A stretch of DNA of 18,237 bases from Chthoniobacterales bacterium (GCA_021733705.1 JAIPKF010000010.1:1-18237); one strand, 5' to 3'; positions 1-8,168 are shown, numbered from the stretch's first letter. Numbers and translations: made by a program. The notes: generated by a model from the letters alone, not told the origin.

Positions 1-1677
1 GCTTGCCGTTACGGAGGCAAGGGCAAGGCGAGATTCTTTAATGCTCTCTTCGGATTTTAGAATGGGACAATGTTCGTAGAAATAATGAAATTTGTTAGCA
101 AGCTCATAGAGGGCAAGACAAAGAATATTAGGACGGGCATCGACAAGAACGCTTGGAATAAGTTCTCCAAATTGCAAAAGCTGTAACACAAGATGCCGCT
201 CTGCCTCTTCAGTAATGAGGATGGGGCTAGAAGGGGTCCTTTCTTCTTTTTCTAATCCCTCTTTCCGAAAAATGGAGCGAATGCGAACATAGGCATTTTG
301 CAAATAAGGTGCCGTATTGCCCTGGAAGGAGAGCATCTTATCCCACGAAAAAACATAATCAGTCATTCGATGTTGCATGAGGTCAGCATATTTGAGAGCT
401 CCAAGTCCAATTATGGAGGATAATGCTTTTTTTTCCTCTTCTGGAAAATCAGGATTCTTTTCATGAACTATTTTATAGGCACGATCGATGGCTTCCTGAA
501 GAAGGCTCTCAAGCTCGATATTATGCCCGCTGCGAGTCTTCATCATTTTTCGATCATCTCCTAAAATGCTTCCAAAAGCGATATGACGAAAATCAGAGTC
601 GAGTCCTAAAAGGCGAGCTACTGCAAAGAGCTGTTCAAAATGGAGTTGTTGTGGTGCTCCACAGACATACCATACAGCATTTGGTTTCCATCGCTTTTCA
701 CGATATTCCAAGGTGGCCACATCAGTAGTTCCGTAGAGAAAACCACCATCAGCTTTTTGGATTAAAAAGGGCTTGTCTTGAAGCGTAGGTTGATTTGGAA
801 AAAAGATCACCACAGCACCTTCGCTTTTTGTTGCAATTCCTAGTCTGAGTAAACGTTCTACCAAAGGTCCCAAGGCATCATTGTAAAAACTTTCCCCCAA
901 ACGCTCGTCAAAAGAGACATGAAGTTGTTGGTATTGTTTTTCAAATTCTTGCCATGAGAGTTCTACGATTTTTTTCCAAATAGCTAAATTTTCTTGATCC
1001 CCTTGTTGTAGTTTGACGAGCTCTTCGCGAGCTGCAGCTTTAAGCATCGGATCGTGTTCCTCTAGAGCTGTTACTTTTCGATAAAGACGGACTAATTCAT
1101 TAATGGGATGTTGTGCTAGAGCATCTTGATCTAAAAGATGTTTGTAGCCATAAATGACTTTTCCAAACTGAGTACCCCAATCACCAATATGGTTATCTGT
1201 AATGACATGATGCCCCAGAAATCTGGCGATACGAGCAAGACTCTCACCTAAAATCGTACTCCTGATATGCCCCACATGCATTGGCTTAGCAATATTGGGA
1301 GAGCTAAAATCGATCAGGATCGTTTGTGGATGTTCTGCTTTAGGAATTCCAAGATGAGGATCATGAAGTAGAGCAACAATCTGTTTTTCTAAAAAAGTTC
1401 TTTTGAAACGAAAATTAATAAATCCAGCTCCAGCGATCTGAGGAGTTTCGCAGTATTGCTCCACATCGAGCTGTTCAACTATGTGTGAGGCCACTTCCCG
1501 TGGATTCTTTTTGAGATTTTTTGCAGCGATCATTGCTGCATTTGTTTGGTAATCTCCAAAACGAGGATCAGCAGCTGTGGTGATCACTGCAAGATCGAGG
1601 TCCCATCCAAGTATTTGAAGGGCTTGACGCAAACATTCTGTTAAGATTTTCTGAGGAGTTATGTAGCTATCCTGCAT
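1..1677 (-). CDS. argS: Arginyl-tRNA synthetase (partial, C-terminus beyond left edge)
   Basis: Class I aminoacyl-tRNA synthetase that charges tRNA-Arg with arginine in the cytoplasm. I translated 559 codons from the ATG at 1677 to the window edge without a stop. The N-terminal ArgRS-specific domain comes first. The HIGH-type motif reads HVGH at about residues 134-137, in the context SSPNIAKPMHVGHIRST. The KMSK-type site reads KMMK at about 377-380, followed by TRSG, the usual degenerate ArgRS form. The C-terminal helical anticodon-binding domain is almost complete, so perhaps 10-20 residues are missing. The start is chosen because it gives the expected N-terminus; an ATG seven bases upstream runs into a stop after four codons. 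No Shine-Dalgarno sequence precedes it. The start codon lies inside the terminal inverted repeat of the palindromic element that fills the gap to glyS. Confidence 0.97.
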   Translation of the reverse strand, partial: MQDSYITPQKILTECLRQALQILGWDLDLAVITTAADPRFGDYQTNAAMIAAKNLKKNPREVASHIVEQLDVEQYCETPQIAGAGFINFRFKRTFLEKQIVALLHDPHLGIPKAEHPQTILIDFSSPNIAKPMHVGHIRSTILGESLARIARFLGHHVITDNHIGDWGTQFGKVIYGYKHLLDQDALAQHPINELVRLYRKVTALEEHDPMLKAAAREELVKLQQGDQENLAIWKKIVELSWQEFEKQYQQLHVSFDERLGESFYNDALGPLVERLLRLGIATKSEGAVVIFFPNQPTLQDKPFLIQKADGGFLYGTTDVATLEYREKRWKPNAVWYVCGAPQQLHFEQLFAVARLLGLDSDFRHIAFGSILGDDRKMMKTRSGHNIELESLLQEAIDRAYKIVHEKNPDFPEEEKKALSSIIGLGALKYADLMQHRMTDYVFSWDKMLSFQGNTAPYLQNAYVRIRSIFRKEGLEKEERTPSSPILITEEAERHLVLQLLQFGELIPSVLVDARPNILCLALYELANKFHYFYEHCPILKSEESIKESRLALASVTAS

Positions 1678-1846
1678 ATTTCATATTGGTTCGTCGCGAG
1701 GCGCCGTGAATCCTGATGGTGACAAGGAAGGTGATGGATTGCGACGACGGCTGTATGTTTCATACTGCCCGAGGAGCAATTCGAAGCTGATGCAGTATCC
1801 ATCAGGTGTTCGCAAGCCGCAGTAGAATCGGTATGAAATATGCGGG
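1671..1846 (-). repeat. Palindromic intergenic repeat, copy 1 (glyS-argS spacer)
   Basis: This imperfect palindrome of about 176 bp is centred near 1759. The outer arms GCATATTTCATA (1674-1685) and TATGAAATATGC (1832-1843) are perfectly complementary. An inner stem GGATTGC (1736-1742) pairs with GCAATTC (1776-1782) with one G-U pair. The apical stem GTATG/CATAC (1753-1757 and 1761-1765) closes a TTT loop. On the minus strand it aligns with the other copies, sharing CTACTGCGG, a GATGGAT.CTGC block and a CAGTATG..ACATACAGCC core. It fills nearly the whole gap between glyS and argS and would be transcribed as a long hairpin if the two genes share an mRNA. Its left end contains the argS start codon. 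Confidence 0.85.
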
Positions 1847-1859
1847 CTCGACATGCGCT

Positions 1860-3227
1860 TTACAAAATCTGAGCAGTCAAGTACCCATGCAATGCATCAA
1901 TGGGAATGCGTTGCTGTTTCATCGAATCCCGCTCTCGTAGTGTCACTGTATTGGCAAGTTCGGGACCTGCTTCTCCTAAGGTCTCAAAATCAACGGTCAC
2001 GCAGAAAGGAGTTCCGATCTCATCTTGACGGCGATAACGACGACCAATAGCTCCTGCTTCGTCATAAAAGACCGACATGTGAGTGCGAAGCATCCTTTCG
2101 ATTTCATGAGCCTTTTCGACAAGGGCTGGTTTGTTTTTTAGGAGTGGAAAAATACCAACCTTGACAGGGGCCATACGTGGATGAAAGTGAAGAACCGTTC
2201 TGGTCTCTTTGTCTCCTTTTTCATTAACGATTTCTTCCTCCTCAAAAGCCTCACAGAGTAGTGCAAGAAGAGTCCTATCAGCACCAGCACTCGGTTCAAT
2301 GACATGGGGTATAAATTTCTCTTTGGTTTCTTCGTCAAAGTAGTCGAGAGGCTTACCACTATGAGTCATATGCTGTTTCAAATCATAATCAGTGCGATAA
2401 GCAATTCCTTCGAGCTCTTGAATACCAAAGGGAAATTCATATTCTAGGTCGTAGGTTTTAAGCGAATAGAATGCTCGCTCTCCATCAGGGATATCGTTAA
2501 CACGTATTTTGGATCGTGGAATGCCAATGTCTTCATAGAAACGAAGACGTTCTTCAAGCCAGATTTCAAGAAGCTTCATGCCTTGATGGGGATGGCAAAA
2601 ATATTCCACCTCCATCTGTTCGAATTCCCGAGAACGAAAAATGAAATTACGCGGATTGATTTCATTGCGAAAAGCTTTTCCAATTTGGGCAATGCCAAAG
2701 GGAAGTTTTTTGCGCGAGGTTTCAAGCACATTGCGGAATTGAACAAATATGGCCTGTGCTGTCTCTGGACGTAAGTAAGTCTTATTGGAGTCGTCAGCCA
2801 TAGGGCCAACGTGCGTTGTAAACATAAGATTGAAATCACGTGGTTCGGTTTTCTCCCCTTCACAGCTAGCTACCATTTTACTTGGCTTTTGAGGGCAGGG
2901 AATCGACTCAATCTGGTCCGCACGAAAACGTCCCTTGCATGTTTTACAATCCACCATGGGATCAGAAAATGTATTCTCATGACCACTGGCTTTCCAGACT
3001 GCACGATTCATCAGAATCGCCCCATCCATACCTACCATATCATCCCGTTCACGCACCATACGACGCCACCAAAATTCTTTTAAATGTCGCTTAAGCTCTA
3101 CCCCCAGTGGACCATAGTCCCAAACACCATTGAGCCCCCCGTAAATCTCTGAAGAGGGAAAAATAAAACCGCGTCGTTTACAAAGACTCACGATTTTTTC
3201 CATACGTGTTTCGTGTTCAGTACTCAT
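1860..3227 (-). CDS. glyS: Glycyl-tRNA synthetase, dimeric (alpha2) type
   Basis: Class II synthetase that attaches glycine to tRNA-Gly. Its 455 residues match the single-chain homodimeric form, not the separate alpha and beta subunits of many bacteria. The N-terminus (GFIFPSSEIYGGLNGVWDYGP, about 20-40) is typical. A cysteine-containing insertion around 94-122 begins DCKTCKGRFRAD. Motif 2 (FRNEINPR...FRSREFEQME) spans about 186-206, and motif 3 (EPSAGADRTLLALL) about 311-324. From about 353 an HGTP-type anticodon-binding domain follows (MAPVKVGIFPLL). The ATG at 3227 gives the expected N-terminus, but no Shine-Dalgarno sequence precedes it. It lies 91 bp after purB; argS follows beyond the palindromic repeat. 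Confidence 0.97.
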   Translation of the reverse strand: MSTEHETRMEKIVSLCKRRGFIFPSSEIYGGLNGVWDYGPLGVELKRHLKEFWWRRMVRERDDMVGMDGAILMNRAVWKASGHENTFSDPMVDCKTCKGRFRADQIESIPCPQKPSKMVASCEGEKTEPRDFNLMFTTHVGPMADDSNKTYLRPETAQAIFVQFRNVLETSRKKLPFGIAQIGKAFRNEINPRNFIFRSREFEQMEVEYFCHPHQGMKLLEIWLEERLRFYEDIGIPRSKIRVNDIPDGERAFYSLKTYDLEYEFPFGIQELEGIAYRTDYDLKQHMTHSGKPLDYFDEETKEKFIPHVIEPSAGADRTLLALLCEAFEEEEIVNEKGDKETRTVLHFHPRMAPVKVGIFPLLKNKPALVEKAHEIERMLRTHMSVFYDEAGAIGRRYRRQDEIGTPFCVTVDFETLGEAGPELANTVTLRERDSMKQQRIPIDALHGYLTAQIL

Positions 3228-3318
3228 GGGGATCTTAAGGTGGAGTAGATAGATTTTAAATGATGCAGATAGGATACTTCAGAAGCCAAAGAGCATTGGT
3301 GCTCATGAGATATAATCA

Positions 3319-4611
3319 TTAAATTCCAACCGCTTGGAGCTTCTCCTTGACATGGGCAAAGTGTCTCTCAGGAGAGCATATTTTTTCTAGTTCTTGAGCA
3401 GAAATGTGAGTGATGATCTCTGGCTCCTCTTTTAATGAGAGGGCAAAAGGAAGTTTTTCTTTCCACGTACGCATTGCAGCACGTTGTACTGCTTCATAAG
3501 CATCTTTGCGAGCCATTCCACGATCGGTAAGTTCTAGAAGAACAGCTTGGCTTCCATAGAGGCCACGAGTGATTTCCATATTACGAGCCATGTTTTCAGG
3601 ATAGATATGAAGTCCCTCTACGAGCTTCGTGAGAAGATGCAGCATATAATCAAGCAACGTACAAGAATCAGGCAAAATAATCCGTTCTACACTGCTATGG
3701 CTGATATCTCGCTCATGCCAGAGTGCCACATTTTCCATGGCTGCCTGAGCATTACCTCGTAAAACTCGAGCAAGTCCACAAAGGCGTTCACCGGTAATAG
3801 GATTTCGTTTGTGCGGCATGGCCGAACTTCCTTTTTGACCTTCACTAAAATATTCTTCAGCTTCCAAAACTTCCGTGCGTTGAAGATGTCGAAATTCCGT
3901 AGCCCAGCGGTCAATGCTACAACCAATAAGTGCCACTGTTGTCATAAACTCTGCATGACGATCTCGCTGCAATATTTGTGTTGAAAGAGCTGCTGGTTTC
4001 AAGCCGAGGTGATGACACACGTAGGCTTCTACCTTGGGGTCTAAATGAGCATGTGTACCAACAGCACCACTGAGCATTCCAATAGCAACACGCTCGCGCA
4101 CCTGCGCTAGTCGCTCTTTGGAACGATTCAATTCATCATACATTACTCCTAGTTTTAATCCAAAGGTGATTGGCTCAGCATGGATTCCATGACTCCGCCC
4201 AATAGTTGGAGTGAATTGATGTTCTTGAGCACGTTTTGCCACGGCTTTCTGGAGTAGATTGATCTCTTTTAAAAAAAAATCGATCGAACGTGTCATTTGA
4301 ACAGCAAGAGTCGTATCTAGAAGGTCTGAAGAGGTCAGACCCCGATGAATCCAGCGTGCTGGATCACCCACGTAGGAGGCAACATTTTCTAAAAAAGCAA
4401 TTACATCGTGGTTGGTGCGCTTTTCAATTTCTGCAATTGCCTCACGTGAAAAAGCTGCTTTTTCACGGATGATTTTTGCATCTTCAATAGGAATAATACC
4501 GAGCTCTGCCATTCCTTCACAGGCTAAGACTTCAATCTCGAGCCAAAGTTCATATTTGTGTTGCTCTGACCAAAGAGCACGCATTGCAGTTCTACTATAA
4601 CGTTCAATCAT
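3319..4611 (-). CDS. purB: Adenylosuccinate lyase
   Basis: Cytoplasmic homotetrameric enzyme of the aspartase/fumarase superfamily. It releases fumarate from SAICAR and from adenylosuccinate, so it acts twice in purine synthesis. The 430-residue length matches the short form found in Bacillus and many other bacteria. The superfamily signature GSSAMPHKRNP is at 261-271 and contains the flexible-loop catalytic serine. TSSD is at 93-96, and GRSHGIHAEP (138-147) carries the catalytic histidine. The ORF ends with an intact C-terminal domain (SPERHFAHVKEKLQ). The ATG at 4611 opens a standard N-terminus, MIERYSR. No Shine-Dalgarno sequence is present; an AT-rich TATTAT lies about ten bases upstream and could be a -10 element, but no good -35 sits at normal spacing. 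aroE is upstream with a 48-bp gap. Confidence 0.97.
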   Translation of the reverse strand: MIERYSRTAMRALWSEQHKYELWLEIEVLACEGMAELGIIPIEDAKIIREKAAFSREAIAEIEKRTNHDVIAFLENVASYVGDPARWIHRGLTSSDLLDTTLAVQMTRSIDFFLKEINLLQKAVAKRAQEHQFTPTIGRSHGIHAEPITFGLKLGVMYDELNRSKERLAQVRERVAIGMLSGAVGTHAHLDPKVEAYVCHHLGLKPAALSTQILQRDRHAEFMTTVALIGCSIDRWATEFRHLQRTEVLEAEEYFSEGQKGSSAMPHKRNPITGERLCGLARVLRGNAQAAMENVALWHERDISHSSVERIILPDSCTLLDYMLHLLTKLVEGLHIYPENMARNMEITRGLYGSQAVLLELTDRGMARKDAYEAVQRAAMRTWKEKLPFALSLKEEPEIITHISAQELEKICSPERHFAHVKEKLQAVGI

Positions 4612-4659
4612 AAAGGGGTCTATAATAGTCCATTTACTTTAAAATAACACAAAATTTAC

Positions 4660-5580
4660 TTACTTATGAAACAAGGCTTGTCTCATCACATCGATCGGCG
4701 GATCTTGTTCAAACCAGGTCTGAAAAGCTAAAGCTCCTTGATATAAAAGCATGGAGAGGCCATTGGTGGCGCGGGCACCTGCCTGGAGTGCCGCTTTTAT
4801 CAAAGGGGTTGATGTAGAAGAATAGACGATATCATAACAATATTGATCCTCATTAAATAAATCAGATGCAATCAGAGAAGGATCGTTTTCATTCATTCCA
4901 ACCGAAGTAGCATTAATAATAAGATCAACGTGAGGCATGACCGAGGCAATACCATTATTACTCAATTCAATAGCTTTTATAGGAATGGTACCCTTGGAAT
5001 ATTGAGAAAGTCTTTTCACTTCTGTTTCTAAAGTCGTTGGAGTGCGGCTTGCTAAATAGAGTTCTAAGCAACCTTCTAAAACACATTGAGCTGCAATCGC
5101 CTTCCCAGCACCGCCACTCGCTCCGAGAATAAAAATGCGCTGAGCAGGTATCAGTAAATTCCATTTCTCTTTGAGTGCCGTAACAAAACCGGGGCCATCG
5201 GTATTGTAACCAAATAATTTTTCATTACGAATGGAGATCGTATTGACTGCACCTAAGAAGGTAGCATGATCGCTTACTTCATTAATGTAGCTAAGAATAG
5301 ACTGTTTGTGAGGGAGCGTGATGTTGAGTCCAAGAAATCCAAGTTGAACAAGTTGTTGAAGTGTTAGAGCAAGTTCTTCAGGCCTCACTTCAATAGCAAT
5401 GTAGTTGTAAGGAAGTCGAGCTGCCCGAAGTGCTTCATTTTGCATGCTGGGAGAGATTGAGTGAGCTACAGGAAATCCTAGAACAGCACATTTATCTTCA
5501 GCTTGGAGAAGTGCTTGGGGGGCTTGGTTTGCTAAGAGATCAGATGCCTTTAGAATCAAAGTTGGTAAAGAGGAAATCAT
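4660..5580 (-). CDS. aroE: Shikimate 5-dehydrogenase
   Basis: NADP-dependent reduction of 3-dehydroshikimate to shikimate in the chorismate pathway. The substrate-binding domain has VLGFPVAHSISPSMQN (33-48) and NITLPHK (86-92), whose lysine is the catalytic residue. The partner aspartate is in YNTDGPGF (D128). The nucleotide-binding loop ILGASGGAGKA is at 151-161, INATSVGM follows, and the C-terminal GLSMLLYQGALAF is typical. At 306 residues it is slightly long: the first 29 residues (MISSLPTLIL...) precede the usual family start, and no internal ATG lies nearer the core, so I keep the ATG at 5580. It is a stand-alone AroE, not fused to AroD as in Chlamydia. No Shine-Dalgarno sequence is visible. 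It lies between the unknown gene (60-bp gap) and purB. Confidence 0.96.
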   Translation of the reverse strand: MISSLPTLILKASDLLANQAPQALLQAEDKCAVLGFPVAHSISPSMQNEALRAARLPYNYIAIEVRPEELALTLQQLVQLGFLGLNITLPHKQSILSYINEVSDHATFLGAVNTISIRNEKLFGYNTDGPGFVTALKEKWNLLIPAQRIFILGASGGAGKAIAAQCVLEGCLELYLASRTPTTLETEVKRLSQYSKGTIPIKAIELSNNGIASVMPHVDLIINATSVGMNENDPSLIASDLFNEDQYCYDIVYSSTSTPLIKAALQAGARATNGLSMLLYQGALAFQTWFEQDPPIDVMRQALFHK

Positions 5581-5625
5581 TGTTTGTAATTTTCAATGAA
5601 CCCTGGAAATTTCACCACACTTTAG

Positions 5626-5644
5626 CATGAAATATTTGAGCTAA
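5626..5644 (-). repeat. Solo terminus of the palindromic repeat at the end of the unknown gene
   Basis: The 19 bases CATGAAATATTTGAGCTAA match the right end of the full copy at 12415-12596 at 15 of 19 positions. Only the terminus is present; no palindromic body follows. Read on the minus strand, the terminal TTAG provides the TAG stop of the 247-residue gene (5641-5643), with the rest in the short gap before aroE. A chance match is possible for so short a piece, but it matches end to end and lies at a gene boundary like the other copies. Confidence 0.45.
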
Positions 5645-6384
5645 TCCTCGGAATCAGTCATCCCTTCTTGAAGGGTATTTAGCCCCTTTAAGACATGAGA
5701 AAGTTGTCGTAAAATAGAAGGAAACTCAGCTTGAAGATCTCTCAATTTCCCATACAGTTTTGGATACTCATTCTGCTTTTCTATTGGCATTATCTCTCCT
5801 TTTTCCAAGCCTTCTATAACAACTTCGCTCAAATAATTTTTGGCACTTTGAATTTCACTCAAAGAGGTCTTAAATTCTCGAATTGTTTGCTCAACAAATC
5901 TAGGAAGGTCCTCTTCTTTTAATTTTTCATCTGAAGTTAAGGAACGGAAGAGACCTGGTTTTTCATTAATGAAAGTTGATGCCTCCTGAACAAGGGCCTT
6001 AGCTCTATTTTGAAGACGGTCTGCTTCTTGAAGTTTTTCTCCCCAGATGGTAAAGGCATCATGAAGCTTTTCGTCATGTGTGGGTATTACCTCTTCTTCC
6101 TTGAGAAGATTTGGTGAGGGGTTTCTAGAGACATCTGTCATTTTACCTAATAGCGGGGATTCACTTTCTGAATGTTCCGAGGAAGTTGTATTTGGAGAGT
6201 GTCCACTAGGGGTTAAACCTGGAGAGCCCTCAAGTCTAATTGGTCGAAAAGGAGATGATGTCCTAACGTGTTCTAGTGTGATAGAACCTAAATGACCAGT
6301 TGCTGGTTTGTTGTTAGCATCCGATTCTAAGGGGTTAGAAGCAGCCTCCTTCGGAAGAGAAGTTAATCGTATTTCGCCATTCAT
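5641..6384 (-). CDS. Unrecognised protein with disordered N-terminus and helical C-terminus
   Basis: I do not recognise this 247-residue protein. Residues 1-100 are rich in Ser, Pro, Thr, Gly and Asn (SSPFRPIRLEGSPGLTPSG, then SEHSESES), so they are probably disordered. Residues 104-240 are charged and helix-forming with heptad-like leucine spacing (KLHDAFTIWGEKLQEADRLQN; LRQLSHVLKGLNTL), which suggests a coiled coil or helical bundle. There is no signal peptide, membrane segment, cysteine cluster or catalytic motif. It starts 15 bp after gltX and ends 60 bp before aroE, so it is probably co-transcribed with both. Its stop codon falls in a piece of the palindromic repeat. Proteins of this build are common among secreted effectors and structural proteins of host-associated bacteria, but nothing here proves secretion. 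Confidence 0.8.
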   Translation of the reverse strand: MNGEIRLTSLPKEAASNPLESDANNKPATGHLGSITLEHVRTSSPFRPIRLEGSPGLTPSGHSPNTTSSEHSESESPLLGKMTDVSRNPSPNLLKEEEVIPTHDEKLHDAFTIWGEKLQEADRLQNRAKALVQEASTFINEKPGLFRSLTSDEKLKEEDLPRFVEQTIREFKTSLSEIQSAKNYLSEVVIEGLEKGEIMPIEKQNEYPKLYGKLRDLQAEFPSILRQLSHVLKGLNTLQEGMTDSED

Positions 6385-6399
6385 CTTAAGAGAGTTTTT

Positions 6400-7719
6400 T
6401 TAATGAGTTCCTGCAAGTAATCGCTTGATTGTTTTCTCACGTCCTAGGATTTCAAACATTTCGTAGAGACCAGCTCCAACGGAACGTCCACTCACCGCTA
6501 CACGCGCGGGGTGCACGAGTTCACCAGCTTTCACTCCGAGTCTTGATGCTGTTTCCTTTAATCGAGCTTCAATGGGGGTGGCCTCCCAGGGATTTAGTAA
6601 TAAAAGGGCTTCTGCTAAAGCTTCTAGGCGGTTTTTGGCATCAGGATGAGAGAGGTTTTTTGCAACTGCTGCTTCATCATAAGGAAAATCATCACTAAAA
6701 AAACAACGTACCCAATCAGGAAGATCTGGGAGTGATTTGATCTTGGGCTTTACAATGGAGAGTACTCTCTCAAGCATTTCCCAGCTCTCCCAGGTAATAC
6801 CTGCTTTTTCTAGAAAAGGGAGTGCAAGCTCGGTGTAACGAGCCAAATCCATATGTAGTAAATATTGACCATTCATCCAAAAACATTTGTCGACATCAAA
6901 AGCAGCACTACGGCGATTGATGTTATGAAGTTCAAAAAGTTGGATGACTTCTGCTGTATCAAGGATTTCACGATTATCTTTTGGAGACCATCCAAGGAGG
7001 GAAAGATAGTTACGCACTGCCTCAGGGACATATCCCTCCTGCGGGTATGTTCCTAAGTTGGCCCCTAGATCGCGTTTACTCATTTTGCTTCCATCACGAT
7101 TTAGAATAAGTGGGGTATGAGCAAATAAAGGAGGCTCCGTGCCGAGTGCCTTGTAGAGTTCTAGGTGTTTTGGTGTATTAGAAAGATGATCTTCACCTCG
7201 AATGACGTGACTGATTTGCATCTCTATATCATCGACTACGTTGACAAAATGAAAAATCCAGGAACCATCCGGACGACGGAGTGTCATGTCTGGATGGGTT
7301 CCAGGATTGGTGAGATCAAATTCAATCTTTCCACAGATGAGGTCCTCGACGATTACTTTTTCACGAGGAGAGCGAAAGCGAATGGCTCCCTTCTCTTCGT
7401 AGAGATGACCTCCTTTCTCCAGACGCTTGAGGTACTCTTCATAAATCGAATGACGCTCGCTTTGATAGTAGGGACCATAGCTTCCTCCCTTTTGAGGGCC
7501 CTCATCCCACTCGAGCCCAAGCCAATGGAGTCCATCAATAATGATCTGCTTTGCCTCTTCGGTATTGCGGCTATGATCCGTATCTTCAACTCTCAGAACA
7601 AATGTCCCAGCATGCTTGCGTGCATAGAGCCAATTAAAAAGTGCTGTACGAGCACCACCTACGTGAAGAAGGCCTGTGGGTGAAGGAGCAAAACGAGTGC
7701 GAATAGGACGAGTTGGCAT
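6400..7719 (-). CDS. gltX: Glutamyl-tRNA synthetase
   Basis: Class I synthetase that charges tRNA-Glu, a product also used for tetrapyrrole synthesis where the C5 pathway exists. The HIGH-type motif is HVGG (19-22) in APSPTGLLHVGGARTALFNWLYA, followed by VEDTDHSRN. KMSKR is at 212-216 and HVIRGEDHLSNTPKH at about 171-184. The C-terminus GREKTIKRL is usual. At 439 residues it is shorter than the common 465-500: after EEYLKRLEKGGHLYEE the sequence runs directly to GAIRFRSP, skipping the segment of roughly 35 residues that in many GluRS holds the CFC-type zinc ligands. It is the first gene of the leftward run. The ATG at 7719 is preceded by no Shine-Dalgarno sequence. The name is secure; whether it also charges tRNA-Gln cannot be read from sequence. 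Confidence 0.97.
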   Translation of the reverse strand: MPTRPIRTRFAPSPTGLLHVGGARTALFNWLYARKHAGTFVLRVEDTDHSRNTEEAKQIIIDGLHWLGLEWDEGPQKGGSYGPYYQSERHSIYEEYLKRLEKGGHLYEEKGAIRFRSPREKVIVEDLICGKIEFDLTNPGTHPDMTLRRPDGSWIFHFVNVVDDIEMQISHVIRGEDHLSNTPKHLELYKALGTEPPLFAHTPLILNRDGSKMSKRDLGANLGTYPQEGYVPEAVRNYLSLLGWSPKDNREILDTAEVIQLFELHNINRRSAAFDVDKCFWMNGQYLLHMDLARYTELALPFLEKAGITWESWEMLERVLSIVKPKIKSLPDLPDWVRCFFSDDFPYDEAAVAKNLSHPDAKNRLEALAEALLLLNPWEATPIEARLKETASRLGVKAGELVHPARVAVSGRSVGAGLYEMFEILGREKTIKRLLAGTH

Positions 7720-7739
7720 AGTTTTGGAAAAGTAATGTT

Positions 7740-7769
7740 TTCATACCAGTAATGCACTTCTATTAACAA
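7740..7769 (-). promoter_or_regulatory. Candidate sigma-70-type promoter for gltX
   Basis: On the minus strand, TTGTTA (plus-strand 7764-7769) is followed after 18 bases by TATGAA (7740-7745), which is preceded by TGG as in an extended -10. Transcription would begin about 15 bases before the gltX ATG, leaving a very short leader. The match is moderate, and the -10 resembles the TATGAAA of the repeat termini, so it may be fortuitous. Confidence 0.3.
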
Positions 7770-7810
7770 TGCCAGCTATAACTTGATTTTCTATCAATAT
7801 CAGGATTGGC

Positions 7811-7984
7811 CCGAATATTTACTAATGAATACCTCCAGAGACTAGAAAGCCAGGGTAGATGCTGCGTTGATCTCGAAGTCTTTCTTGGGGAGTCTGTACA
7901 CAAACAGCCGTCATCAGACTTCATCATTCGGCTTATCCAATCAGCCTCCGCGATCTCCTCGTCACGATCAGTATGAAATATTCT
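7811..7984 (+). repeat. Palindromic intergenic repeat, copy 2 (upstream of mraZ and gltX)
   Basis: This copy of about 174 bp is centred near 7898-7900. The outer arms GAATATTT (7813-7820) and AAATATTC (7976-7983) pair; the left arm has lost the CAT triplet seen in other copies. The inner stem GAAGTCT (7875-7881) pairs perfectly with AGACTTC (7916-7922), and CTGT/ACAG lies near the apex. The body aligns with the full copy at 12415-12596 through GATGCTGCGTT, ACAGCC, ATCAGCCT and CTCGTCACGATCAGTATGAA. It is a more diverged copy, placed between the two divergent gene runs, where it could influence either promoter. Confidence 0.85.
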
Positions 7985-8124
7985 TCTTCAACAGATGCAA
8001 TTTCTAAGTGAAATTTTTCATTTTTTTTGAGTTGAATGATAGGAAAGACGAAATGTGAATAACTTGCGAATAACCAGTGCTTGAAAAATTGTCTCAACAG
8101 TTCTCTTTTTGTGATTGACGGTAG

Positions 8125-8168
8125 TGTGAAATAGTGGGAGAAAGTGGGGGTAAATGGAGCAAAATGGT
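8125..8168 (+). promoter_or_regulatory. Phased direct repeats, probable MraZ operator
   Basis: Five TG-starting tetramers occur at an exact 10-bp period: TGTG at 8125, TGGG at 8135, TGGG at 8145, TGGA at 8155 and TGGT at 8165. MraZ of E. coli is known to bind TGGGN direct repeats separated by 5-bp spacers upstream of its own gene. Spacing, core sequence and position 32-75 bp before mraZ all fit that model. The middle repeats match best and the outer ones are weaker. The inferred role is autorepression of the dcw cluster. Confidence 0.75.

Noticed and set aside
3291..3304. GAGCA/TGCTC hairpin after purB as a terminator
   Set aside because: The stem is only 5 bp and is followed on the minus strand by three T residues, too weak for an intrinsic terminator.
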